Of a stretch of DNA of 64,000 nt, positions 8,232 to 17,790 are shown one piece after another. Positions within the stretch are counted from its first letter, which is position 1. Every line of letters starts with the position of its first letter. Made by a program: the position numbers and the translations under genes. Under the pieces are notes generated by a model that was not told where the DNA came from, ran no database searches, and worked only from the letters and a program-made list of their open reading frames with translations. Source of the DNA: Labrenzia sp. R4_2 (GTDB taxonomy: Bacteria > Pseudomonadota > Alphaproteobacteria > Rhizobiales > Stappiaceae); assembly GCF_017743865.1 (NCBI RefSeq), contig NZ_JAGHRJ010000003.1:372001-436000 (forward strand), given 5' to 3'.

Positions 8232-8945
8232 ATGAATATGACTCGAGATCCCCGATGCAAACTGACTGTCGCCAAAGGCACGTTCCTTGTGGCAGCTTTG
8301 CTTTTGTCCGGCTGTCAGACCGAGCCGAAGTCAAATGCTGAGTTACTTGCGACCCATGATTACCGGTACCAACATCCGATCGTAATCTCAGAAGCTCCGG
8401 AAACCCTTGATTTACCGGTTGGTAAAAATACAAGGAACCTACGAAGCCCCGTAACAGATACGATCACCTCATTCGCCATGGATTCGCGCCGGTATGGAAG
8501 TGGCAATGTGGAAATCCTTGTGCCGACCGGGGCTGCAAATGAAAGTGCGGTTCATTCGGTTGTCCGCGATATCCGAGGTGCATTGCGCCGAGGCGGTGTC
8601 AACGGGAAGAACGTGACAACGCGCACGTACCGCTCCACTGACTCGTCTGCCGATGCGCCAATCCGTCTCTCATATGCGCGCATGAAGGCGACGACCGGAG
8701 AGTGCGGAGCTTGGCCAAAGAACATAGGCGGTGGCGTCGGCGAAAACACAAACTACTACAACTTCGGTTGTGCAACACAGTCCAATCTTGCCGCGATAGT
8801 CGAGAATCCTTCAGATCTCATTGCTCCGCGTGCGACGACACCGTCGGACCAAAACCGGCGGGCTGTTGTGATCGAGAAGTATAGATTGGGCGAAACAACT
8901 GCCAGCACCTTCACAGAAGGCGTCGGCGCAGAAGTTTCGGAGTAA
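8232..8945 (+). CDS. cpaD: CpaD-family pilus assembly lipoprotein
   Basis: A 237-residue lipoprotein. After the ATG at 8232 comes a charged stretch and a hydrophobic segment ending in the lipobox LLLSGC (Cys at residue 28), so the mature protein is probably anchored to the outer membrane. The CpaD pattern is present: RYGSGNVEILVPTGA in the middle, then ECGAWPKN and a NYYNFGCATQSNLAAIVENP(S)DLIAPR segment. The open frame extends upstream into cpaC, but that extension would hide the signal peptide; GAGGAC before 8232 supports the chosen start. Confidence 0.9.
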   Translation: MNMTRDPRCKLTVAKGTFLVAALLLSGCQTEPKSNAELLATHDYRYQHPIVISEAPETLDLPVGKNTRNLRSPVTDTITSFAMDSRRYGSGNVEILVPTGAANESAVHSVVRDIRGALRRGGVNGKNVTTRTYRSTDSSADAPIRLSYARMKATTGECGAWPKNIGGGVGENTNYYNFGCATQSNLAAIVENPSDLIAPRATTPSDQNRRAVVIEKYRLGETTASTFTEGVGAEVSE

Positions 8946-8949
8946 CGGC

Positions 8950-10260
8950 ATGATGACAACCAGCTCTGAGCCAACGCGCGTTTCTGGTGATGAGGAAACG
9001 TACCTAAATCAGGACAGTCATGGGTACACAGCTTCTGCTGACACATCGGACATCGCAATGATCCCGCGGATAACCATTCATGCATTTTGCCTGGAAGACC
9101 GCACGATGCATATTGTCGAGGCTGCGACAGAAGACAGGCGGATGCTAAAAGCGCATATGAAGGTAGAAATGGGAGGAATACCCGCTGCCATTGATATGTT
9201 CGAAAAGGCCCCCACGCCTAATTTGATCATCGTTGAAACATCTGGTGCTCGGGAGGATTTGCTCCAGAGTCTTGATCAGCTTGCCGAGTACTGCGACGCT
9301 GGAACAAAAGTTATCGTGATTGGGGACGTTAATGACGTCACCCTCTACCGGGACCTCATCTCCCGTGGTGTAAGCGAATACCTGATTACGCCGGTGTCCA
9401 TATTCCAACTTATTGGTTCCATTAGCAGTCTTTATAACGACCCCGAAGCAGAGCCTTTGGGGAGAACAGTTGCATTTTACGGTGTAAAAGGTGGCTGTGG
9501 TTCTTCCACTATCGCCCACAACGGCGCTTGGTGTCTGGCACGGAAATTCGATAGTGAAGTCGTAATTGCCGACTTGGATCTGCCATTCGGGACGGCTGGC
9601 CTTGATTACAACCAAGACCCGTTGCAAGGGGTATTTGAAGCGATTTCGGCGCCTGAGAGGTTGGATGAAACCTATCTGGACCGGATACTTTCTAAATGCA
9701 GTGATCATTTAAGTCTGCTTGCAGCACCAGCAACGCTGGAGCGGACATATGATCACGGTGAAAAGACATTTGAGCTTCTCATAGACACGATGCGATTGGG
9801 AACACCGCACGTGGTTCTTGATGTACCGCATGCTTGGAATTCTTGGATCAGAAACACGCTGCTGAATGCGGATGAAATCGTGCTGGTGGCCGAACCGGAT
9901 CTTGCAAATCTTCGGAATGCGAAGAACGCGGTCGATCTCCTTAAACAGATACGGCCGAATGACAAACTGCCGCATTTGGTCATGAATAAAGTGAACGTTC
10001 CAAAGCGGCCGGAAATCAAGCCGGACGAATTTGCAAACGCCTTGGGTCTTAGTGTGGATGCAGCCATCCCGTTCGATCCGCATTTGTTTGGCACTTCTGC
10101 AAACAACGGCCAGATGATTGGAGAACTCGACAGCAAGCATGCGATTGCGGGAATGTTCCAGGATTTGGCACAAAAAATTTCAGGAAAAGCGCAACCCGCT
10201 AAGACGTCGAAGTCGACCTTGGGCGGATTGTTTTCCAAACTAAAACGAAGAGCAGGCTAA
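8950..10260 (+). CDS. cpaE: Tad pilus localisation ATPase-like protein CpaE/TadZ
   Basis: A 436-residue cytoplasmic protein. Residues about 38-160 look like an atypical receiver domain, and residues about 172-420 form a ParA/MinD-type domain with the deviant Walker A GVKGGCGSS (about 178-186) and a DLPFGTAGLDYN segment. CpaE/TadZ proteins direct assembly of the pilus machine to the correct site, usually a pole. It starts 4 bp after cpaD and is followed after 30 bp by cpaF, its usual partner. Confidence 0.92.
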   Translation: MMTTSSEPTRVSGDEETYLNQDSHGYTASADTSDIAMIPRITIHAFCLEDRTMHIVEAATEDRRMLKAHMKVEMGGIPAAIDMFEKAPTPNLIIVETSGAREDLLQSLDQLAEYCDAGTKVIVIGDVNDVTLYRDLISRGVSEYLITPVSIFQLIGSISSLYNDPEAEPLGRTVAFYGVKGGCGSSTIAHNGAWCLARKFDSEVVIADLDLPFGTAGLDYNQDPLQGVFEAISAPERLDETYLDRILSKCSDHLSLLAAPATLERTYDHGEKTFELLIDTMRLGTPHVVLDVPHAWNSWIRNTLLNADEIVLVAEPDLANLRNAKNAVDLLKQIRPNDKLPHLVMNKVNVPKRPEIKPDEFANALGLSVDAAIPFDPHLFGTSANNGQMIGELDSKHAIAGMFQDLAQKISGKAQPAKTSKSTLGGLFSKLKRRAG

Positions 10261-10290
10261 AGGCCAAGGCAACGGAGCGGCAGGTTCACT

Positions 10291-11808
10291 ATGTTTGGTA
10301 GACGTGGCAGTTCATCTTCTGGAGCGCCCGAAATTCGGCCTGGAAACGCGCCGGAAATGCCGGAGGCTCCGGCCACGGCACCGGCTGCGCCAATGCCAGA
10401 AGCGCCCGTACAACAAGCTCCGGCTCCTTCACCTGCTCCACGCGCGCCTGCCTCCCCAACTGTTGCCGTAAGCGTACCAGCGGAGCCAGCTGCAGCATCG
10501 CCGACCAGAAAAAAGACAGGTGAATACTACGAGACGAAAGCGCAGATCTTCAACGCGCTTGTTGAAGCAATTGACCTGTCTCAGCTCGCGCGACTGGATG
10601 CAGAAGATGCTCGGGACGAAATCCGGGATGTTGTGAATGACATTATTGCGTTGAAAAACGTTGTAATGTCGATTTCCGAGCAGGAAGACTTGCTTGAAGA
10701 CATTTGTAACGATGTTCTTGGGTATGGTCCGCTGGAGCCTTTGTTGGCGCGCGACGACATTGCCGACATAATGGTCAATGGGGCGCACACGGTTTACATC
10801 GAAACCCAGGGCAAGGTTGAGCCGACCAGCATCGCATTTCGCGACAACGCGCAGCTCATGAACATTTGCCAACGGATCGTGAGCCAGGTGGGCCGGCGTG
10901 TAGACGATGCCAGTCCAATCTGTGATGCACGCCTTCCCGATGGATCCCGCGTAAACGTAATTGCCCCGCCACTGTCTCTTGATGGTCCTGCACTCACAAT
11001 TCGTAAGTTCAAACGCGACAAGCTGACGCTTGATCAACTGGTGAAGTTCAATTCAATCACGCCAGAAGGTGCAACCATACTGCAGGTCATCGGCCGCTCT
11101 CGGTGTAACGTACTGATCTCCGGAGGTACGGGGTCCGGTAAGACCACACTCTTGAACTGTTTGACGGCTTACATCGAGAACACGGAACGCATTATCACGT
11201 GCGAAGACTCCGCTGAGCTTCAATTGCAGCAGCCGCATGTTGTGCGTCTCGAAACAAGACCTCCCAACCTTGAGGGGGAGGGTGAGATCACGATGCGTGA
11301 CCTTGTAAAAAACTGCCTACGTATGCGCCCTGAACGTATTATCGTGGGCGAGGTACGTGGACCGGAAGCCTTCGATTTGTTGCAGGCAATGAACACGGGC
11401 CACGACGGGTCAATGGGCACGTTGCACGCCAACTCTCCGCGCGAAGCCTTGTCTCGTTTGGAATCCATGATCACCATGGGGGGCTTTTCCTTACCCTCTC
11501 GAACCTTGCGGGAAATGATCGTATCGTCGATCGACGTGGTCGTTCAGGCTGCACGCCTAAGGGACGGTTCTCGCCGTATCACGCATGTGACTGAAGTGAT
11601 GGGGATGGAAGGGGACATCATTACCACCCAGGACATCTTCCTTTACGACATTGTGGGAGAAGACCCGAACGGGATGATCATCGGGCGGCATCGGTCAACC
11701 GGTATCGGTCGTCCCAAGTTTTGGGATCGAGCACGTTATTTCGGAGAAGAATCCCGCTTGGCAGAAGCGCTTGATGCGTCGGAAATGCCCGAGTACATCG
11801 CGGAATAG
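10291..11808 (+). CDS. cpaF: Tad pilus assembly ATPase CpaF/TadA
   Basis: A 505-residue secretion ATPase of the type II/IV family that powers Flp pilus assembly at the inner membrane. The first 75 residues are Ala/Pro-rich and low-complexity. The core has the Walker [10 protein letters not shown] (about 278-286), the Asp box around [11 protein letters not shown], a Walker B region [15 protein letters not shown], and the His-box segment [18 protein letters not shown]. It is followed 8 bp later by tadB. Confidence 0.96.
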   Translation: MFGRRGSSSSGAPEIRPGNAPEMPEAPATAPAAPMPEAPVQQAPAPSPAPRAPASPTVAVSVPAEPAAASPTRKKTGEYYETKAQIFNALVEAIDLSQLARLDAEDARDEIRDVVNDIIALKNVVMSISEQEDLLEDICNDVLGYGPLEPLLARDDIADIMVNGAHTVYIETQGKVEPTSIAFRDNAQLMNICQRIVSQVGRRVDDASPICDARLPDGSRVNVIAPPLSLDGPALTIRKFKRDKLTLDQLVKFNSITPEGATILQVIGRSRCNVLISGGTGSGKTTLLNCLTAYIENTERIITCEDSAELQLQQPHVVRLETRPPNLEGEGEITMRDLVKNCLRMRPERIIVGEVRGPEAFDLLQAMNTGHDGSMGTLHANSPREALSRLESMITMGGFSLPSRTLREMIVSSIDVVVQAARLRDGSRRITHVTEVMGMEGDIITTQDIFLYDIVGEDPNGMIIGRHRSTGIGRPKFWDRARYFGEESRLAEALDASEMPEYIAE

Positions 11809-11816
11809 GAAGAAAC

Positions 11817-12836
11817 ATGCCTGTTTTCGAGCAATTCATGACACCTGCCATCACCGGAGCCGCGGTTGCGCTGCTGGTCATGTTCAGCGTCGGTGGCATC
11901 ATCTATGGGCTATTTCTTCCCTCGTTATCTGGGACAAAAAAACGCGATGCTCGGATGAACGCCGTCTCGGCACGGCCTCAGTCAGAGACACAGCGCAAAA
12001 CCATGCGAGATACCAATCGTAGAAAAAAATCGATTCAAGACCAGTTGAAGGATTTCGAGGAGCGGCAGAAAGCTAAACACGAAAAACAGAAAAACATTCC
12101 TCTTAAAGTAAAAATTGAGCAGGCCGGTTTGGAATGGGAGATGCGGCATCTCGTTCTTTTTAGCGTTGTAAGTGCAATTCTTTTCTTCGTAGTTTCTTTG
12201 ATTGCGAGTGGCAATTTGTTGATCGCAGCCGCTTTCACATTTGTAGGTGGCATCGGTTTTCCGCGTTGGTACATCGGGAACAAACGGAAACGCCGTTTCA
12301 ATGCCTTCCTGAACGAATTGCCCAACGGCATCGACATCATTGTTCGGGGTGTCAAAGCCGGACTACCTTTGAGCGATTGTGTCAAGGTCGTTGCGAAGGA
12401 AGCGCGTGAACCCGTAGCGACTGAGTTTCGAAAGGTGACGGAAACTCAAGTCATGGGTGTTTCGCTCGCCGAAGCTTTGGCGAGGATGCCTGATCGTGTT
12501 CCGTTACCGGAGACAAATTTTCTGGCGATTGTTGTGAGTATCCAACAAAAAGCCGGTGGTGGTCTAGCTGAAGCCTTGGGAAATCTATCCAGGGTTTTGC
12601 GCCAGCGGAAGGCCATGAAGGCCAAGATCAAGGCATTGAGCTCTGAGGCAAAGTCGTCTGCGGCGATTATTGGGGCCCTTCCTTTCGTGGTCGGAGGGAT
12701 CCTCTTTTTCATCGCGCCAGATTACATGATGATCCTTTTCACAGTGACAACGGGCAAGATTATTGTTGCCGGGTGTCTGTTCTGGATGTTCTGCGGAATA
12801 ATGGTCATGCGGTCCATGATCAATTTTGACTTCTAA
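11817..12836 (+). CDS. tadB: Tad inner-membrane platform protein TadB
   Basis: A 339-residue GspF-type membrane protein. It has an N-terminal membrane segment (about 12-33), a charged linker (about 40-100), two central hydrophobic helices, the GspF domain (about 160-290, LPNGIDIIVRGVKAGLPLSDCVKVVAKE) and a C-terminal pair of helices. TadB and TadC together form the platform on which CpaF acts. Good Shine-Dalgarno (AGGAAG) before the ATG; tadC follows after 12 bp. Confidence 0.93.
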   Translation: MPVFEQFMTPAITGAAVALLVMFSVGGIIYGLFLPSLSGTKKRDARMNAVSARPQSETQRKTMRDTNRRKKSIQDQLKDFEERQKAKHEKQKNIPLKVKIEQAGLEWEMRHLVLFSVVSAILFFVVSLIASGNLLIAAAFTFVGGIGFPRWYIGNKRKRRFNAFLNELPNGIDIIVRGVKAGLPLSDCVKVVAKEAREPVATEFRKVTETQVMGVSLAEALARMPDRVPLPETNFLAIVVSIQQKAGGGLAEALGNLSRVLRQRKAMKAKIKALSSEAKSSAAIIGALPFVVGGILFFIAPDYMMILFTVTTGKIIVAGCLFWMFCGIMVMRSMINFDF

Positions 12837-12848
12837 CGGGGGCAAGAC

Positions 12849-13823
12849 ATGGACCTTGAATCGATCGCATCTGCACAATTCCTTGCAGCGGTTTTGGCTA
12901 TGATTGCCGTAACAGGAACTATTTTCTCCCTTGTTATGCCGTTGTTGTCGCGAGACACGTTAAAGGCACGCATGAAAAACGTTGCCTTGGAGCGTGATAA
13001 GCTCCGAGCAAAAGAGCGGGCTCGGTTGCAAACCTCCCAGGGGGATGCACGAATGTCATTGAGGAATCAGCCGAAGGCGAAGATGAAGAACTTCGTTGAT
13101 CGGCTGAACCTCAAAGAAATGCTCGCGGATGACAGTACGCAGGACCGGTTGCGCATGGCCGGCTATCGGGGTAGCGCTCCGATGTATTATTTTCTTACTG
13201 CGCGAATTGCGCTTCCCGGCGGATTGTTTGTTTTTGCTTTGGCGTATGCGTTTCTTCTAGCGCCGAACACGATTCCTGCGTTTTCGAAAGTTTTGTTTTG
13301 TATTGTGTTTTCCGGTTTCGGAGCGTTTTTGCCGAACATATACTTGAAGAACCAGATTGATAAACGGAAGCTTGGAATCCAGCGTGCTTGGCCAGATGCG
13401 CTTGATCTGATGCTAATTTGCGTTGAATCCGGCATGTCGATTGAAGCTGCTTTTCAGAAAGTTGCTGAGGAAATCGGCGCGCAATCCGTTGAATTGGCAG
13501 AGGAACTGTCTCTCACCACAGCTGAACTATCGTACTTAAGTGAACGCCGGATGGCTTATGAGAATTTGGCCAAACGCACCGGAGTAGATGGTGTCAAGAA
13601 CGTGATGATGGCACTTATCCAGGCGGAACGGTATGGTACTCCGGTAGGGACTGCTATCCGCAACATGGCCGATGATACGCGCGCTGAACGGATGCAGTTT
13701 GCCGAGCAAAAAGCAGCGTCGCTTCCGCCAAAGCTGACGGTTCCGATGATCATGTTCTTTCTCCCGGTACTCTTCTTCGTGATTCTCACGCCGGCAGTCA
13801 TTCAGGCGATGGGCGCATTCTAG
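12849..13823 (+). CDS. tadC: Tad inner-membrane platform protein TadC
   Basis: A 324-residue paralogue of TadB, with an N-terminal membrane segment, a basic linker, two central helices, a GspF domain (AWPDALDLMLICVESGMSIEAAFQKVAEE, about 178-206) and a C-terminal hydrophobic tail. It is the last gene of the plus-strand pilus unit. The 228 bp after it, up to the convergent tadD, hold no gene and no clear terminator that I could find. Confidence 0.93.
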   Translation: MDLESIASAQFLAAVLAMIAVTGTIFSLVMPLLSRDTLKARMKNVALERDKLRAKERARLQTSQGDARMSLRNQPKAKMKNFVDRLNLKEMLADDSTQDRLRMAGYRGSAPMYYFLTARIALPGGLFVFALAYAFLLAPNTIPAFSKVLFCIVFSGFGAFLPNIYLKNQIDKRKLGIQRAWPDALDLMLICVESGMSIEAAFQKVAEEIGAQSVELAEELSLTTAELSYLSERRMAYENLAKRTGVDGVKNVMMALIQAERYGTPVGTAIRNMADDTRAERMQFAEQKAASLPPKLTVPMIMFFLPVLFFVILTPAVIQAMGAF

Positions 13824-14051
13824 TATCACGTTCTGGTTGCGTGAATTCTTGCAACTGAAGGCGCTTCGGCAAATGAACTGGGGGCGTGCAAGGCGCAGAA
13901 TTGAGCGCCGCAGCTTGCAGAAGTTATTCTAATTCAGAAATTTAAGGCATGGCTGCGTACTAATTTGCCTGAACAAAAGCATAGTCTGGCCCACGTTTGG
14001 AAGACAGTAGCAACCATTAAGAAAACTGCATCCGATTGAGTGTTTTCCGCT

Positions 14052-14858
14052 CTAGCCCTGACGCTGCTGCATCATGGATCTGAGATAAGCGATGTTGGCT
14101 TCCGCTTGGCGAGGGTCCAATTCTGCCCGCGCCACCTGAATGGCCTCATCATATTTGCCCTGGATACCGAGGACAAGCGCCAGGTTTTGACGCACGCGGC
14201 TATCTGCACCGGGCAGGGTCGCGGCACGGCGCAGGGTGTACTCGGCATCGGGAAGTTCATTCGACAGCAAATAAGACAGGCCGAGATTGTTTAAGAGACT
14301 TGGATCGTCCGGGGCAATCTGCAGGGCTTGCTTGTAGATGCTTCGCGCTTTTTTGTGCTCGCCCATCTGATCGTAGATCGCAGCTTTTGCGGACATCAGT
14401 TTCCAGTCCGGGGTATCGGGACGTTGCGCGCCTTTCAGAACGTTCATCGCCTCATCGAAGCGACCGTTCATTGCAAGCACTTTCCCATAGGCGGACGCGA
14501 TTTCACGGTCCTTCGGATGTGCGATGACGCCAGCACGCAGCACGGCCATGGCTTGCGGTGTCTGACCATTGCGACTCAGAGCATCAGAATACCCGAGAAT
14601 GGCCATCCGGTTGGTCCGGTCCTTCTCATAAGCGCTGCCCCATTTCGAAACGGCGGCCCGCGCTTGGGCCGAACCCGGATTGGAATAATGCGTCCCAGAT
14701 GCCGGGGAATGGGTTCCTGTATTGGATTTGTTCGATGCACAGCCTGTGACCAGCACAAGAGCCGTCATGGCCATGAGCGTCTTTGTCAGGCGGGAGCGCT
14801 TTGTTGCAGAGTGTGTCGAGGGCGCTTGCATTGTCAAAATCCTAGCTGTCAGCAGCAT
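14052..14858 (-). CDS. tadD: TPR lipoprotein TadD
   Basis: A 268-residue lipoprotein with the lipobox LVTGC (Cys at residue 40) followed by a Ser/Gly-rich linker and several tetratricopeptide repeats (about 75-250; examples are the helices around WKLMSAKAAIYDQMGEHKKA and DPSLLNNLGLSYLL). TadD proteins help outer-membrane steps of Flp pilus assembly. The ATG at 14858 has GAGGA at good spacing; the ATG at 14831 would give a shorter, more typical signal peptide and is the alternative. It is convergent with tadC. Confidence 0.85.
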   Translation of the reverse strand: MLLTARILTMQAPSTHSATKRSRLTKTLMAMTALVLVTGCASNKSNTGTHSPASGTHYSNPGSAQARAAVSKWGSAYEKDRTNRMAILGYSDALSRNGQTPQAMAVLRAGVIAHPKDREIASAYGKVLAMNGRFDEAMNVLKGAQRPDTPDWKLMSAKAAIYDQMGEHKKARSIYKQALQIAPDDPSLLNNLGLSYLLSNELPDAEYTLRRAATLPGADSRVRQNLALVLGIQGKYDEAIQVARAELDPRQAEANIAYLRSMMQQRQG

Positions 14859-15012
14859 ATAAGTCCTCTACAGCAATAGATAATTAACCCTAATGGATGG
14901 TTAAGCTCAGCTGCAGAATGCGAAACAGCCTTTTTGCTCATCACGCTTGCTTCTAAATTTCTCGCAGACTAGGTCTTGAAGCACTTGCCCAGTCGTTGAA
15001 TGGAGAGCCCTC

Positions 15013-16410
15013 GTGCGTGAAACGCTGATCCGTCAAAGTGATGCCCAATCTTCAGTGCCGATTGTCGCGGTTGACGCGGAAAGTCTGGAAACAGTCCTCA
15101 CCGGGTTGGGAGAAACCGCCAAAGTATGGTGCCAAGCAAATGGCTATTCAGCGAAACCTTCCTCCTTCCAGCTTGTGCCGGGCTTGAGCGGAGACCTCCA
15201 GGCGGTTCTATTCGGCGTCGATAGCGGAGGAAACGCTGATCCGTTCAGTCTTGGAAGCTTGGCAAATGTGCTTCCAAGCGGTGATTACCATTTGGCAGAT
15301 GGTTTTCCGGGGGCAGCGGAGGCGTCACTAGCGTTTGCTCTCTCAAGTTACAAATTTGACCGGTACAGCGCGTCTTCAAACAAAAAAGTTGTCCGGCTTT
15401 GTGTTCCGTCAGATGTGGACCTCGATAGGCTCTCTGCCGTTCTCGATGGTGTTCAGCTGACCAGAGATCTGATCAACACGCCGGCCAATGACCTTGGGCC
15501 GGATGAATTGGCAAGTGCTGTTGAGGCATTGTTTGTCGAAAACGGTGGCTCTGGCCAGATCACCGTCGGGGATGATCTTCTAAGGCATGGTTTCCCGATG
15601 GTACATGCTGTTGGCCGTGCGAGTACTAGAGCGCCCCGCATCGCGGACTATTCATGGGGCGCCGAAGACGCTCCGAGAGTCACGCTCGTGGGCAAGGGTG
15701 TGATCTTCGACACCGGCGGGCTAAACCTGAAGCCCGGCAACTCCATGACGCTCATGAAAAAGGATATGGGCGGAGCGGCAAATGTTCTCGGGCTGGCCTC
15801 CATGATCATGGCCGCAAAGCTGCCTGTTCGGTTGCGGGTCATTGTGCCTTGCGTTGAAAATGCGGTTTCAGGCAATGCGTTTCGGCCGGGAGATATCCTG
15901 GACAGCCGGAAGGGGCTGACAGTCGAAATTGGAAACACAGATGCGGAAGGCCGCCTGATCTTGGCCGATGCATTGGCATTGGCCGATGAAGAAAGCCCGG
16001 AAGTCCTGATCGACATGGCAACGCTGACCGGTGCTGCTCGGGTTGCTCTGGGTCCGGAACTGCCGCCGTTTTTCACCGACGATGAAGCCTTGGCGGAAGA
16101 TATCGCCGTCATGTCAGAAGCGGCCACGGATCCTTTATGGCGATTGCCGCTCTGGAAGCCGTACCTGAAATACCTCGACAGCAAAGTGGCCGACATCAAT
16201 CACATCAATACATCCGGCACCGGTTATGCCGGTTCCATAACTGCCGCTTTGTTCCTCTCCCGGTTTGTTGAGAAGGCAGAAAGCTGGGTGCATTTCGATA
16301 TCTTCGGTTGGACACCTGCCGAAAAGCCGGGAAAACCGATGGGCGGAGAAGCGCAGGGAATCCGAGCTTTGTTCGACCTGCTCAGCGAGCGCTACACCAA
16401 AACAAAATAA
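15013..16410 (+). CDS. leucyl aminopeptidase family protein (M17)
   Basis: A 465-residue cytoplasmic metallo-aminopeptidase that removes N-terminal residues from peptides. The C-terminal catalytic domain shows GKGVIFDTGGLNLKPG, then MKKDMGGAANVLGLA and the M17 signature NTDAEGRLILADAL (about 312-325), which carry the metal ligands and catalytic residues. The first 150 residues form the variable N-terminal domain. It starts with GTG, preceded by GGAG. The next genes, a small MarR regulator and an NlpC/P60 hydrolase, often accompany this peptidase in alphaproteobacteria. Confidence 0.92.
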   Translation: MRETLIRQSDAQSSVPIVAVDAESLETVLTGLGETAKVWCQANGYSAKPSSFQLVPGLSGDLQAVLFGVDSGGNADPFSLGSLANVLPSGDYHLADGFPGAAEASLAFALSSYKFDRYSASSNKKVVRLCVPSDVDLDRLSAVLDGVQLTRDLINTPANDLGPDELASAVEALFVENGGSGQITVGDDLLRHGFPMVHAVGRASTRAPRIADYSWGAEDAPRVTLVGKGVIFDTGGLNLKPGNSMTLMKKDMGGAANVLGLASMIMAAKLPVRLRVIVPCVENAVSGNAFRPGDILDSRKGLTVEIGNTDAEGRLILADALALADEESPEVLIDMATLTGAARVALGPELPPFFTDDEALAEDIAVMSEAATDPLWRLPLWKPYLKYLDSKVADINHINTSGTGYAGSITAALFLSRFVEKAESWVHFDIFGWTPAEKPGKPMGGEAQGIRALFDLLSERYTKTK

Positions 16411-16470
16411 CGGAACCGAAACGTATTCATGCTTGAATGATCCCGAATAGGAATTGGGAACGGGTCATAA

Positions 16471-16821
16471 ATGAGCATTGAAATACGCGGCGCACAGGCG
16501 TTGCGGCTCATGCACGAGGTCAATTTGGCGTTGGTCCGCGGCAGCGATCAGGATCTGTCCGCGCGGCAATTGACGATTCTTTTGACGGTTTACCTCGAGC
16601 CGCCGCCCCACACCGTGCGCGGCTTGGCAGCAAAGTTGAACGTCACCAAACCAGCTATCACCCGGGCTCTCGACACTCTCGGGTCCATGCGGTTGCTGTC
16701 TCGAAAAAGGGATGAGGCCGACAAACGCAATGTGATCATCACACGCACGGTTGAAGGTGCGCTCTATTTGGAGCAGCTTGGAGACCTCGTTGTCGAAAAG
16801 GCCGCAGAGCTTCCTCGATAG
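16471..16821 (+). CDS. small MarR-type winged-helix regulator
   Basis: A 116-residue DNA-binding protein. Residues about 25-90 form the winged helix, with HTVRGLAAKLNVTKPAITRALDTLGSM as the helix-turn-helix and RKRDEADKRNVIITRT as the wing, both standard for MarR. It is shorter than full MarR proteins (about 140-150) because the C-terminal dimerisation helices are short. It sits between the aminopeptidase and the NlpC/P60 gene and may control them; no operator could be assigned. Confidence 0.8.
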   Translation: MSIEIRGAQALRLMHEVNLALVRGSDQDLSARQLTILLTVYLEPPPHTVRGLAAKLNVTKPAITRALDTLGSMRLLSRKRDEADKRNVIITRTVEGALYLEQLGDLVVEKAAELPR

Positions 16822-16866
16822 TCAACTCATCCCTCTATCTTCTCCAGCCTAGGCGGATTGTTTTCT

Positions 16867-17733
16867 ATGAAGACCAACTTCGATCGACGGCGTCACCCAG
16901 TGCGCATGGATCTCGCAGCCAAATCATATGAAGGACGGGTGGTCGCAGACCGGTTTGTAGAGGGTGATGAGTACCGGGTGAACGCTGACCGATTGGAGTT
17001 TAGGCCGCAGCCCAGGCAAGACATTTCAATTGATACCGAAGCGTTGTTCGGTGAGAACATTACAGTTTACGAACAAACCCCAGAGGGCTGGGCCTGGGGC
17101 CAATTGGAAACCGATGGTTATGTGGGCTGGTTTTCCTCTGACGCCATTCAGAAGGCCGGAAAGCCAACGCACCGCGTGAAAGCGCTGAGGACATTTCGGT
17201 ATCCAGTCCCTGAGCTCAAGATGCCGCCGCTGGGCCTGCTTTCAATCGGGTCTTTGGTGAGTGTTGCTAGTGAAACAGAAACGCGAGGCTTGCAATACGC
17301 TATCTTGGCAGACGGCTCTGCTATTGTCGCAAAACATCTGGTTCCCTTGGACCACACCGAAGCCGATTGGGTTACAAGTGCCGAAGCACTCCTCGGAACC
17401 CCTTATTTGTGGGGCGGGCGCTCCAGTTTGGGGTTGGATTGTTCTGCGCTCGTTCAACTGGCGGCGCAAACGGGCGGCATGCTGCTTCCGCGGGACAGTG
17501 ATATGCAGGAAGCAGAAGCCGGGACCGAAATACCTTTCGATGACTTATCGTCACTTGTCCGTGGCGATCTTTTATTTTGGAAGGGGCATGTCGGGATCAT
17601 CACGGGTCCAAACCAGCTGCTGCATGCCAACGGCCACACGATGACCGTGGCCTATGAGGATCTTGAAAAGGCTGTTGCCAGGATAGCGGCGACGGAATGG
17701 GGCGCGATTACGAAAGCGCGCCGCCTGGGCTGA
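16867..17733 (+). CDS. NlpC/P60 peptidoglycan hydrolase with bacterial SH3 region
   Basis: A 288-residue predicted gamma-D-glutamyl-diamino acid endopeptidase. Residues about 55-160 look like SH3-type modules (GWAWGQLETDGYVGWFSS), and residues about 165-285 form the NlpC/P60 domain with Cys192 in GLDCSALV, His241 in GHVGII and a third polar residue near LLHANGHT (His253). No obvious signal peptide is present, so its route to the wall is unclear. I chose ATG 16867 over an in-frame TTG nine bases upstream. Confidence 0.87.
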   Translation: MKTNFDRRRHPVRMDLAAKSYEGRVVADRFVEGDEYRVNADRLEFRPQPRQDISIDTEALFGENITVYEQTPEGWAWGQLETDGYVGWFSSDAIQKAGKPTHRVKALRTFRYPVPELKMPPLGLLSIGSLVSVASETETRGLQYAILADGSAIVAKHLVPLDHTEADWVTSAEALLGTPYLWGGRSSLGLDCSALVQLAAQTGGMLLPRDSDMQEAEAGTEIPFDDLSSLVRGDLLFWKGHVGIITGPNQLLHANGHTMTVAYEDLEKAVARIAATEWGAITKARRLG

Positions 17734-17766
17734 GATAGGATGCGGCTCGCAGTTATATAGCGAACA

Positions 17767-17790
17767 GCCCTAGCGATCGGGTGCTAGGGC
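17767..17790 (-). terminator. hairpin overlapping the rmuC stop codon
   Basis: GCCCTAGC / GCTAGGGC, an 8-bp perfect stem that spans the end of rmuC. There is no clear U-tract after it in the minus-strand transcript, so termination is only a possibility. It also lies where the convergent NlpC/P60 transcript would arrive. Confidence 0.3.
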